Positions 6,653 through 13,892 of a DNA stretch of 28,680 bases are shown here, piece after piece; within the stretch, counting starts at the first letter, position 1, and the number at the start of each line of letters is the position of its first letter. A program made the translations under genes and the position numbers. Below the pieces are notes generated by a model. It did not search any database and was not told where the DNA came from. It saw only the letters and a list, made by a program, of their open reading frames with translations. The DNA comes from Pseudomonadota bacterium (lineage in GTDB: Bacteria > Desulfobacterota > Desulfobulbia > Desulfobulbales > SURF-16), in assembly GCA_030597865.1 (NCBI GenBank), contig JAUVQZ010000010.1:1-28680 (forward strand), in the 5' to 3' direction.

Positions 6653-8148
6653 TCTGGCAAAATTGGCTGCTGGTCATGATTCTTTTAAGCTCCCTGGTGC
6701 CGGGTCTGATCATCTTCAGTCTTGCCGAGTCGAGACATGGGTTAAGGACGACCCTGAACCTCTTTGGCGCCATCACCAAAATGGTCCTGGTGATGATCAT
6801 GATTGTCGGCATCCATCAGGGTAAAAGTTTTGCCGTTCACCTTGTTTTGCTCCCCGGCCTTGAACTTGTGCTGAGGGCGGATCTCCTTTCCGCCCTCTTT
6901 GTCGCCCTGTCGAGTATCCTTTGGCTCTTTACCACCATCTATGCCATTGCCTACCTTGAGGACTCACCAAACCGGAGCCATTTTTTCGGCTATTTCAGCC
7001 TCTGTGTCACCGTCACCATCGGTATAGCTCTGGCCGGTAATTTACTGACCTTCCTCTTCTTTTTTGAGATGCTCACCCTGAGCACCTATCCCCTGGTGGT
7101 GCATCGGGGCACAACAGAGGCATTAGCTGCCGGCCGGGTTTATCTGATCTATACCCTGGCCGGTGGTTTTTGCCTCTTTCTGGGGGTGGTCTGGCTCCAT
7201 GTCCTGGTGGGTCCGGTTGATTTCAGCAGGGAAGGTGTACTTTCTCCCCTGGTGGAAAGCCACGGCCAGACCCTGCGCATTATTTTTTTTCTGCTCATCG
7301 CCGGGGTGGGGGTGAAGGCGGCCCTTTTTCCCCTGCACGGTTGGTTGCCGCGGGCCATGGTGGCGCCGGCGCCGGTGAGCGCCCTGCTCCATGCCGTGGC
7401 CGTGGTCAAGGCCGGCGCCTTTGGCATTATCCGGGTGGTGCTCGATGTCTATGGCCTGCAAACGGCCAAGGGGCTCGGCCTGCTCATGCCCCTCATGCTC
7501 TTGGCAAGCGTCACCATTGTTTATGGCGCTATCTATGCCCTCAAGCAGGACAATCTCAAGCACAGGTTGGCCTTTTCCACGGTGAGTCAGGTGTCCTATA
7601 TCGCCCTGGGCATAAGTATCGGTCATCCCCTTGCCATCATGGGGGGAATGGCCCACCTTGTCCATCAGGGCCTGATGAAGATAACCCTGTTTTTTTGTGC
7701 CGGCAATATTGCCGAAATCCTCGGCGTTCATCATATCAGCAGGATGAACGGGGTGGGGCGCCGCTTGCCCCTGACCATGGCGGCCTTTACCCTGGCGGCC
7801 ATGGGTATGATCGGTCTGCCGCCCATGGCCGGCTTTGTCAGCAAGTGGTATCTGGGCCTGGGGGCCATTGCCCAGGGGCAGGGTTGGCTCATCGGGGTAT
7901 TGGTGTTGTCCAGCCTGCTCAATGCGGCCTATTTTCTGCCCATACTGTATGGCGCCTGGTTCAAGGAGCCGGAGGGCGAATGGCCAGCTGATTCAGGTAC
8001 TGTTGGCCCTGTGGAGAGCCACTGGATGCTTATCGTCCCCCCTGTGGTTACCGCGCTCATCGTCCTCCTTGTGGGGCTGCTGGCCAATAGCGGCCTCAGC
8101 CCCCTGGCCTGGGTTCGTCTTATTATTAATGCGAGGTACGGCCTATGA
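6649..8148 (+). CDS. NuoM/MrpD-like proton-translocating membrane subunit 2
   Basis: This 499-residue polytopic membrane protein is in the same superfamily as the preceding gene and overlaps its stop as ATGA. It keeps the full key set: Glu140 in LFFFEMLTLSTYPLVV, Lys223 in GVKAALFPLHGWLP and Lys254 in LHAVAVVKAGAFG. The motif LKHRLAFSTVSQVSYIALG corresponds to the second broken helix, and the His-containing HLVHQGLMKITLFFCAGNI to the later conserved segment. It looks competent for proton transfer. With subunits 1 and 3 it gives the complex three antiporter-like subunits, compared with two (MrpA, MrpD) in classical Mrp. Confidence 0.9.
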   Translation: MIWQNWLLVMILLSSLVPGLIIFSLAESRHGLRTTLNLFGAITKMVLVMIMIVGIHQGKSFAVHLVLLPGLELVLRADLLSALFVALSSILWLFTTIYAIAYLEDSPNRSHFFGYFSLCVTVTIGIALAGNLLTFLFFFEMLTLSTYPLVVHRGTTEALAAGRVYLIYTLAGGFCLFLGVVWLHVLVGPVDFSREGVLSPLVESHGQTLRIIFFLLIAGVGVKAALFPLHGWLPRAMVAPAPVSALLHAVAVVKAGAFGIIRVVLDVYGLQTAKGLGLLMPLMLLASVTIVYGAIYALKQDNLKHRLAFSTVSQVSYIALGISIGHPLAIMGGMAHLVHQGLMKITLFFCAGNIAEILGVHHISRMNGVGRRLPLTMAAFTLAAMGMIGLPPMAGFVSKWYLGLGAIAQGQGWLIGVLVLSSLLNAAYFLPILYGAWFKEPEGEWPADSGTVGPVESHWMLIVPPVVTALIVLLVGLLANSGLSPLAWVRLIINARYGL

Positions 8149-9887
8149 TGGGTCACGCCCTGTACAATGATCAGTTCCAGATCCTCCTTCTCTCCCTGGT
8201 GCCGGGGCTGCCCCTTGTTGTGGCCTGCGCCCTGCTTGTTCGCCCCTTGCAAAAGACCGGGCTGATGTTGGTGCCCTGGGCTGCCTTGCCCGCCCTGGGC
8301 ACGGCATTATTTCTCCAGCCGGGTGTCAATCTTGAGGTTGGCTGGTTTTTTATGGGGGGGCGGATGGGTATTGATCTGCTCGGCCAGCGTTTTCTGCTGC
8401 TGGCCGCCCTGGTCTGGCTCCTTGCCGCCCTTTTCGGGCGCAGTTATCTGCAAAACGACCCCAAACGGTGCCGTTTCTTCTTTTTTTATCTGATCAGCAT
8501 GGCCTTTAACTTCGGCCTGATACTGGCCCAGGATATGCTAGGCTTTTACCTCTTCTTTGCAATGATGAGTTTTAGCGCCTATGGCCTTATTGTTCATACA
8601 GGGAGCAGAGAGGCGCGCTGGGCCGGCAAGGTGTACATAGCCCTGGTCATGGTGGGCGAGGTGCTTCTCTTTTCAGGCATGCTCCTCATGGCCAGCCGCC
8701 TGCCTGATCTGGAACTGACAACCATTGCCAGCAGCAGGCCCGGCAGCGTGAGCCTGATTTTTCTCTTTGTCGGCTTTGCCATCAAGGCCGGGGCCCTGCC
8801 TCTCCACGTCTGGTTGCCCCTGGCCCACCCCGTGGCCCCGGTGCCGGCCAGTGCCGTGCTGAGCGGCGTGATGATCAAGGCCGGACTTTTGGGGTGGCTC
8901 CGCTTTCTGCCCGTTGGCCAGGAGATTGCCCTGCCTGGCTGGGGGATGTTTTTTGTTGTGCTTGGAGTTATGGCGGCCTTCTATGGTGTGGTGCTTGGCC
9001 TGCTGCAACAGGAGGCCAAAACGATTCTGGCCTATTCAAGTGTCAGCCAGATGGGAATTATGACCATGATTGTTGGCTGTGGCCTGCTGGCCCCTGCCCT
9101 CTGGCCCCAGGTCAAAAATGCGGTGAGTATCTATGCCCTCCATCATGGTCTGGCCAAGGCCTCCCTCTTTCTGGGCACAGGACTGGCCCAGGGGAGCGGC
9201 AGGGGCAGACCGGCCCCCTGGTTTATGTCTCTTTTGCTCCTGCCGTGTCTGGCCTTGGCCGGACTGCCCTTTACCAGTGGCGCCATTGCCAAGTTTGCTG
9301 TTAAGGAGATTGTCCATGGGCTGCCCGGCCAGTTTGCTGCGGCCCTTGAGCTGGTTCTTCCCCTGTCCGCCTTGGCAACCATGCTCCTTCTCTGCCATTT
9401 TCTGAAGATAATCTCCCAGACCCCCAGTCGGCCGGCATCAATCTCAGCCGGGATGTTCAGCCCCTGGTTTGCTTTGCTGGGCACAGGAGGGGTTTTGCTT
9501 TGGTTCTGGCCGCAGCGGCCTGGCTATGTCTGGCATGGGGCAGAGATGGATCTCCTCTGGCAGGGGCTGTGGCCGGTGGCCCTTGGCTGGGGGCTGATGG
9601 CTGCTCTCTGGAAATGGTGGCCGGCTAAGATGGTCTTTACCGTGCCGGCCGGTGACATACTCTGGCTTTTCTATGGCAAGGGCGCTGCCCTTTTAAGATT
9701 GCCAAGGGAAAAAGGACAAAATATCAGGGTGGCAGGGGGAGTGGTGGGCAACTGGCAGTTTGGCTGGGGCCGGAATATCTTTGATAGAGGCCGGGGGCTG
9801 GAGAAAAAACTGATGCGATGGGCTGTGGTGGGGTCTGCTTACCTGCTGCTCTGCTGCGTCCTGCTTCTTTTGTTGGTCAGGTGGTGA
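8145..9887 (+). CDS. NuoL/HyfB-like membrane subunit 3 lacking the TM5 glutamate
   Basis: This 580-residue protein is the last gene of the antiporter operon and overlaps the previous stop. The core is Proton_antipo_M-like: Lys214 in GFAIKAGALPLHVWLP, Lys245 in SGVMIKAGLLG, and AKTILAYSSVSQMGIMTMIVG. The segment YLFFAMMSFSAYGLIVHTG aligns with LFFFEMLTLSTYPLVVHRG of subunit 2, so Ala139 stands where the proton-pathway glutamate should be. The protein also has a longer C-terminus, about residues 430-580, with further helices and a hydrophilic stretch before a final helix. It may be structural, or it may couple differently. It ends 36 bases before the stop of the convergent lon gene. Confidence 0.88.
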   Translation: MMGHALYNDQFQILLLSLVPGLPLVVACALLVRPLQKTGLMLVPWAALPALGTALFLQPGVNLEVGWFFMGGRMGIDLLGQRFLLLAALVWLLAALFGRSYLQNDPKRCRFFFFYLISMAFNFGLILAQDMLGFYLFFAMMSFSAYGLIVHTGSREARWAGKVYIALVMVGEVLLFSGMLLMASRLPDLELTTIASSRPGSVSLIFLFVGFAIKAGALPLHVWLPLAHPVAPVPASAVLSGVMIKAGLLGWLRFLPVGQEIALPGWGMFFVVLGVMAAFYGVVLGLLQQEAKTILAYSSVSQMGIMTMIVGCGLLAPALWPQVKNAVSIYALHHGLAKASLFLGTGLAQGSGRGRPAPWFMSLLLLPCLALAGLPFTSGAIAKFAVKEIVHGLPGQFAAALELVLPLSALATMLLLCHFLKIISQTPSRPASISAGMFSPWFALLGTGGVLLWFWPQRPGYVWHGAEMDLLWQGLWPVALGWGLMAALWKWWPAKMVFTVPAGDILWLFYGKGAALLRLPREKGQNIRVAGGVVGNWQFGWGRNIFDRGRGLEKKLMRWAVVGSAYLLLCCVLLLLLVRW

Positions 9888-9922
9888 GGGGATGTCCCTT
9901 CATGATGATGACTATTGCTCCC

Positions 9923-12298
9923 CTATGCGCAGGCTTTCTTGATGGCCAACTTTAAGGCCTCCTCAATTTTTTTGACATAATGAAAGGTGACACCCTCCTT
10001 GACGTTTTCCCGGATCTCGTAGACATCCTTCTTGTTGAGGTGGGGCAGAATGATTTCAGTGATGCCGGAGCGCACCGCTGCCAGCACCTTTTCCTTAACG
10101 CCACCCACCGGTAAGATGTCGCCGCGCAGGGTTATCTCGCCGGTCATGGCCACATCCTTGCACACGGGGCGATCGGTGAAGAGCGAGGTAAGGGCAACCA
10201 CCATGGCAACTCCGGCGGATGGCCCATCCTTGGGGGTGGCGCCTTCGGGGACATGGATGTGGAGATCCTTTTTGGAAAAAATAGACTCATCCACCTCTAA
10301 TTCCTCGGCATGGGCCCGGATATAGGTGAGGGCGGCAGCAGTGGATTCCTTCATGACATCACCGAGCTTACCGGTCATTTTCAGGCCGCCGCTCCCCTTC
10401 ATCATGGCGGCTTCCACAAAGAGGAGAACGCCGCCCACCGGTGTCCAGGCCAGACCGGTGGCCAGGCCGGGCCCCCAGGAGTAGGTGGAGGTCTCCGGGA
10501 AAAACTCGATCTGGCCCAGATAGTCAACAAGCTGCTCAGGGCTGACAATGGCCTTCTCCTTATGGCCGGTGACGATATTCTTTGCCACCCCCCGGCAGAC
10601 TGCCGCCAGTTTTCGCTCCATGGTGCGAACCCCTGCCTCCCGGGTGTAGGAGCGGATAACGGCCCGGATGGCATCATCTTTTATTTCAAGGTTTTTGGCA
10701 GTGAGGCCGTGGGCCGCGAGCTGGCGTTTGAAGAGGTGGTCCTTGGCGATGTTGAGCTTTTCCTCCTCTGTATAGCCGCTGAGGGTAATGACCTCCATCC
10801 TGTCGCGTAAAGGGCTGGGAATATTTTCCAGGTAGTTTGCCGTGGTGATAAACATGACCTTGGAGAGGTCAAAATCGACCTCAAGATAATGGTCGCTGAA
10901 GGTGGAGTTCTGCTCAGGATCAAGGACCTCCAGGAGGGCGGAGGAGGGGTCGCCGCGGAAATCATTGCCCAGCTTGTCAATCTCATCGAGCATGAACAGG
11001 GGGTTGTTGGCCCCCGCCTTTTTCAGGCTTTGGATGATGCGGCCGGGCAGGGCGCCGATATAGGTGCGCCGGTGGCCCCTGATCTCGGCCTCATCACGGA
11101 CACCACCCAGGGAAAGTCTGACGAATTTACGACCCATGGAGCGGGCGATGGATTGGCCCAGGGACGTCTTGCCAACACCTGGCGGGCCGGCAAAGCAGAG
11201 GATGGGGCCGTGCATATCTGACTTGAGCTTGCGGACGGCCAGAAACTCGATAATCCTCTTTTTAATGCGCTCCAGGCCGTAATGGTCCTTGTTGAGCTGC
11301 TCCTCTGCCTTGGAGATATCCAGGCGGTCCCTGGTGGATTTTTTCCAGGGAAGATCAAGTATCCAGTCAAGATAGGTGCGCGAAACCGTGTATTCCGACG
11401 AGGAGGGCGAGATGCGGGACAGGCGGTCGAGTTCCTTTGCGGCAACCTTGCTTACCTCCTTGGGTAATTTGGCCTTGGCCAGCCGCCCCTTTAATTCAAC
11501 ATAATCGAGGTTGTCACTGTCCTCACCCAGCTCTTTTTTGATGGCTGCCAACTGCTGGCGCAGAAAGAATTCCCTCTGCTTTGAATCGATGTCCTGCTTG
11601 ACGTTTTTCTGGATGGCAGCACTCATTTCAATGGTTTCAAGACGTTTTGCCAGTTCTTTGGTGACCTGGTGGAGAAGGGGGCTGGCCTCGGCAATTTCCA
11701 GCATGCCTTGTTCCCCTTCGGCAGGCAGGTGGAGCTGGGAGGTGGTGAGGTAGGCGATATGAAAAGGATCCGTGAGGGAATCCATGGTCATGATCAGCTC
11801 CGGGGGCAGCTTGGATATTTCCACCAGCTGTTTGAATTGGTCACTGATGTTAAGGCCCAGGGCCTCGATTTCCTGGTTAGTCTCATAGGTCATGGGGATT
11901 TCAGCCACCTCGGCCACCAGGTAAGGGACTGTCTGGCTATACTCAGAGAGGGCTATCTTTTTAATGCCACTGACCAGAATCTGGTATGAGCCGTCCTCAT
12001 TCTTGATGAGTTTGTGGATGTAGCCCGCTACCCCGACCTTATAAAGATCATCAGGGTTGATACGGTCCTTGGCCTCTATCCCTTGCCGGTGGGTGACGAT
12101 GGCAAAAAGGCGGTCCTTGAGGAGGGTGTCGTCAATGAGTAGCTTTGAGGAATCATCCTTTACCTGCAGGGGGAATCCCATGCCCGGGAAAAAAACAAAA
12201 CCATGGAGGGGTAAAACCGGCAGACTGGCCGGGATTTTCAGCTTGGTAGGATCCATGTTCCTGTTATTGTCGTTTGCTGAAGGGGTGTGTTCTGTCAT
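9923..12298 (-). CDS. lon: ATP-dependent protease Lon
   Basis: This is a full-length 791-residue LonA. The N-terminal substrate-binding domain (about 25-220) begins with LPVLPLHGFVFFPGM; a coiled linker spans about 220-310. The AAA+ domain has Walker A GPPGVGKTS at 371-379 and Walker B LDEIDK at 437-442. The protease domain has the catalytic dyad Ser694 (DGPSAG) and Lys737 (VGGVKEK), spaced as in E. coli Lon. Lon degrades misfolded and regulatory proteins in the cytoplasm. The start is ATG 12298, with AGGA and GAAGA upstream. It lies 60 bases after hsp20 in the same direction and is probably co-transcribed as a heat-shock operon. It is convergent with the antiporter operon. No key residue is missing. 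Confidence 0.98.
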   Translation of the reverse strand: MTEHTPSANDNNRNMDPTKLKIPASLPVLPLHGFVFFPGMGFPLQVKDDSSKLLIDDTLLKDRLFAIVTHRQGIEAKDRINPDDLYKVGVAGYIHKLIKNEDGSYQILVSGIKKIALSEYSQTVPYLVAEVAEIPMTYETNQEIEALGLNISDQFKQLVEISKLPPELIMTMDSLTDPFHIAYLTTSQLHLPAEGEQGMLEIAEASPLLHQVTKELAKRLETIEMSAAIQKNVKQDIDSKQREFFLRQQLAAIKKELGEDSDNLDYVELKGRLAKAKLPKEVSKVAAKELDRLSRISPSSSEYTVSRTYLDWILDLPWKKSTRDRLDISKAEEQLNKDHYGLERIKKRIIEFLAVRKLKSDMHGPILCFAGPPGVGKTSLGQSIARSMGRKFVRLSLGGVRDEAEIRGHRRTYIGALPGRIIQSLKKAGANNPLFMLDEIDKLGNDFRGDPSSALLEVLDPEQNSTFSDHYLEVDFDLSKVMFITTANYLENIPSPLRDRMEVITLSGYTEEEKLNIAKDHLFKRQLAAHGLTAKNLEIKDDAIRAVIRSYTREAGVRTMERKLAAVCRGVAKNIVTGHKEKAIVSPEQLVDYLGQIEFFPETSTYSWGPGLATGLAWTPVGGVLLFVEAAMMKGSGGLKMTGKLGDVMKESTAAALTYIRAHAEELEVDESIFSKKDLHIHVPEGATPKDGPSAGVAMVVALTSLFTDRPVCKDVAMTGEITLRGDILPVGGVKEKVLAAVRSGITEIILPHLNKKDVYEIRENVKEGVTFHYVKKIEEALKLAIKKACA

Positions 12299-12358
12299 TC
12301 TTCAAGTCCTAAAGGGTTGGGGGAAGGGCTCTGTTCCTGGGGGCACGCTCTGGACGTT

Positions 12359-12793
12359 TTACTCGACCTCAATCTTTATGCGGCTCTGGGTTTGTAATTT
12401 GGGCAGGGTGATAATCAGGTAGCCATTCTGGCATTTTGATGTGGTTGCCGAGATGTTGATGGCGGTGGGAATTTTTATAGTCCGCTGGAAATCGCCATGT
12501 TCAATTTCAAGCTGATGAATACAGGTGGTGTCTGCAAGGGCAGGGGCAGGACGCTCCCCGGAAATGGTGATAGAGTCCGGTTCAGCGACCACTGAAATTT
12601 GGTCTGGGTCAACGCCCGGCAGTTCCATGTAGATGATGATTTCTGTGCTGGTTTCGAACATGTCGGCGGGCGGTGCCTTCATGACCGTATGGTAGGGCAG
12701 CAGTCTGGGGACTGACATATGGCTTAGGACACGGCCAAGATGGCGCTCAAGGTCGCTGAAGGTGTACGGTTTATTTTTTTTGAATCGATCCAT
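12359..12793 (-). CDS. Small heat shock protein, Hsp20/alpha-crystallin family
   Basis: This 144-residue protein has an alpha-crystallin domain at about residues 40-140. Visible marks are ADMFETSTEIIIYMELPGV, the strands ISVVAEPDSITISGERP, and the family motif in altered form, CQNGYLIITLPK, where most members have an Ala at the first position and Gly-x-Leu. A terminal IKIEV may serve as the I-x-I/V anchor of the oligomer. Small heat shock proteins hold unfolding proteins without using ATP. ATG 12793 is preferred because AGGTG lies 8 bases upstream; GTG 12802 is an alternative. It is the first gene of an hsp20-lon pair. A heat-shock promoter upstream is likely but not clearly readable. Confidence 0.92.
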   Translation of the reverse strand: MDRFKKNKPYTFSDLERHLGRVLSHMSVPRLLPYHTVMKAPPADMFETSTEIIIYMELPGVDPDQISVVAEPDSITISGERPAPALADTTCIHQLEIEHGDFQRTIKIPTAINISATTSKCQNGYLIITLPKLQTQSRIKIEVE

Positions 12794-13068
12794 CGCAAAC
12801 ACCTGGCAGGGAGAAGCTGTTGGGGGGTGAGATCAAAAAAAACTGACTGCATATGTAGCTTAGTATTTTCATCATGGGCTTGTCATGGATTTTTTTAATT
12901 CCTTGTTGTGACGATAAAAGAATGGAACCTGATTGAAAAAACGGGTATCAATAAGGGAAGTCTAACTTTATCTTGACAAGGTAACTTTGACTCTGTAGAA
13001 AAGCATTTTGTTGTTGTTTATGACTCCCCTCTCTTTAGGGGTTTGCTGCCTGCCGCAGGAGATATGTG
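12794..13068. other. Divergent intergenic region between hsp20 and the FeoA-like gene
   Basis: These 275 AT-rich bases hold no gene. The FeoA-side promoter at 12973-13001 is the clearest signal. A short hairpin, CCCCT-CTCTTT-AGGGG, lies in the FeoA leader near 13026-13041 and may affect expression. The hsp20 start lies about 150 bases or less from any promoter here; no sigma-32 box of good quality was found. Confidence 0.6.
12973..13001 (+). promoter_or_regulatory. Predicted sigma-70 promoter of the FeoA-like gene
   Basis: A perfect TTGACA lies at 12973-12978, followed after exactly 17 bases by TAGAAA at 12996-13001 (4 of 6 consensus positions). The FeoA-like start codon is about 60 bases downstream. 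I see no classical Fur box across it. Confidence 0.6.
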
Positions 13069-13383
13069 ATGCGCTTTTTTTGCATAAATAAAAAATGTCA
13101 GGACAAGGACATTGAAGAGGGCACCTGCACCAAGATTGGCTGCCAGAAGGGTTGTATGCCCCTAAGCGAGGTGAAGCCCGGCAACTGTGTCTGTGTCCGG
13201 CGTCATAATGGCTGCGGCAAGATGCGCAAACGTCTGCTTGATCTGGGTCTGACGCCCCAGTCCAAGGTGGATGTGGTGCGCAAGGCCCCCCTGGGCGGCC
13301 CTATTGTCCTCAAGATAGGAGGGTACGATATTGCCCTTAGCCAATCTGAGGCGGTTCATGTGGAAGTGGCCCTTGCCGATTAA
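13069..13383 (+). CDS. FeoA-domain protein with Cys-rich N-terminus
   Basis: This 104-residue protein has a FeoA-like SH3-fold domain at about residues 30-102, with the region LSEVKPGNCVCVRRHNGCGKMRKRLLDLGLTPQSKVDVV and the C-terminal segment LGGPIVLKIGGYDIALSQSEA. FeoA assists the ferrous-iron transporter FeoB in many bacteria. The N-terminal 30 residues are unusual: Cys at 5, 10, 20, 25 and 29, plus Cys 40, 42 and 49 inside the domain, eight in all. This pattern could hold zinc, iron or an iron-sulfur cluster. ATG 13069 has GGAG 7 bases upstream; GTG 13066 is an alternative. No feoB adjoins. It stands alone with its own promoter. Confidence 0.85.
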   Translation: MRFFCINKKCQDKDIEEGTCTKIGCQKGCMPLSEVKPGNCVCVRRHNGCGKMRKRLLDLGLTPQSKVDVVRKAPLGGPIVLKIGGYDIALSQSEAVHVEVALAD

Positions 13384-13892
13384 AAAACTCGTAATGTTAG
13401 TGCCTTACTGCAGAAAGACGGCAATAAAAACAAGAAAATAAAAAATTTGTTTTTAAACGAATAATTTGCATCTACCGCCAAGGCCCTTATCCAATCCTTA
13501 ATTTCCGCTTTAGCGGGTTAGCTTGTTATGGTTTGTAAAACGGTCTTCCTCCTTCCTGTCCCCTCATGTCTCTTTCTTGACAAAGGAGGTCGTTTTCTTC
13601 GTTTTTTGAAGTAAATCCTCGATTTGCTGTTTTTTTAGTGGATCTTCACCGTTGGAAGAGGTACCTATTGATAATCAATAGGTATCGTCTTAATTTCTCA
13701 ACGGATTTTCTTGATGGAGGAGTGCGGAATGGATCATTCCCTGGCCTCAGTAAAAGCAGTGTGTTTTGAAGATCCACTACCATCTCTTTTCGTTTTCCCC
13801 CCTCCTCCCGGATGGTCTGGTTATTCGCATGAATATCATTGTCGCGCTGGCTGTAGAGGCATTTCATCAATCCAAGCTTATAAGGGATAAAA
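13384..13892. other. 509-bp gene-free region
   Basis: There is no convincing gene on either strand. A 74-codon minus-strand frame at 13646-13870 overlaps the repeats and has no family character. AT-rich arms TAAAAACAA (13425-13433) and TTGTTTTTA (13447-13455) form a 9-bp inverted repeat after the FeoA-like gene and could help end its transcript. A strong ribosome-site-like AAAGGAGGT lies at 13582-13590 with no start codon at the right distance. The remarkable part is the nested inverted-repeat element at 13636-13779. Confidence 0.65.
13636..13779. repeat. Nested inverted-repeat element, 144 bp (MITE or structured RNA)
   Basis: Outer arms TAGTGGATCTTCA (13636-13648) and TGAAGATCCACTA (13767-13779) are perfect 13-bp inverted repeats. 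Inside lie CCGTTG (13649-13654) paired with CAACGG (13699-13704). Within that pair is a perfect dyad, TACCTATTGAT (13662-13672) and ATCAATAGGTA (13674-13684), around one base. A separate hairpin, GGAATG-GAT-CATTCC, lies at 13726-13740. The four helices nest without crossing, as in a branched RNA fold. Alternatively, the outer arms are 11-bp terminal inverted repeats flanked by TA on both sides, as expected for an IS630/mariner-type miniature element. The repeats are certain; the interpretation is open. Confidence 0.7.

Noticed and set aside
12950..12981. Possible sigma-32 promoter for hsp20 on the minus strand (CCTTGTC, then CCCTTATT)
   Set aside because: Both boxes differ from the consensus, the spacing is 17 and the leader would be about 150 bases; too weak to list as a feature.
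13026..13041. CCCCT-AGGGG hairpin in the FeoA leader as a riboswitch or attenuator
   Set aside because: A single 5-bp stem without a U-run or wider conserved structure does not support a named regulatory RNA.
13582..13590. Strong ribosome-site-like AAAGGAGGT
   Set aside because: No start codon lies at a suitable distance; the nearest TTG is followed at once by a stop.
13646..13870. 74-codon minus-strand frame in the gap after the FeoA-like gene
   Set aside because: It overlaps most of the inverted-repeat element, shows no recognisable domain, and its composition follows the repeats.
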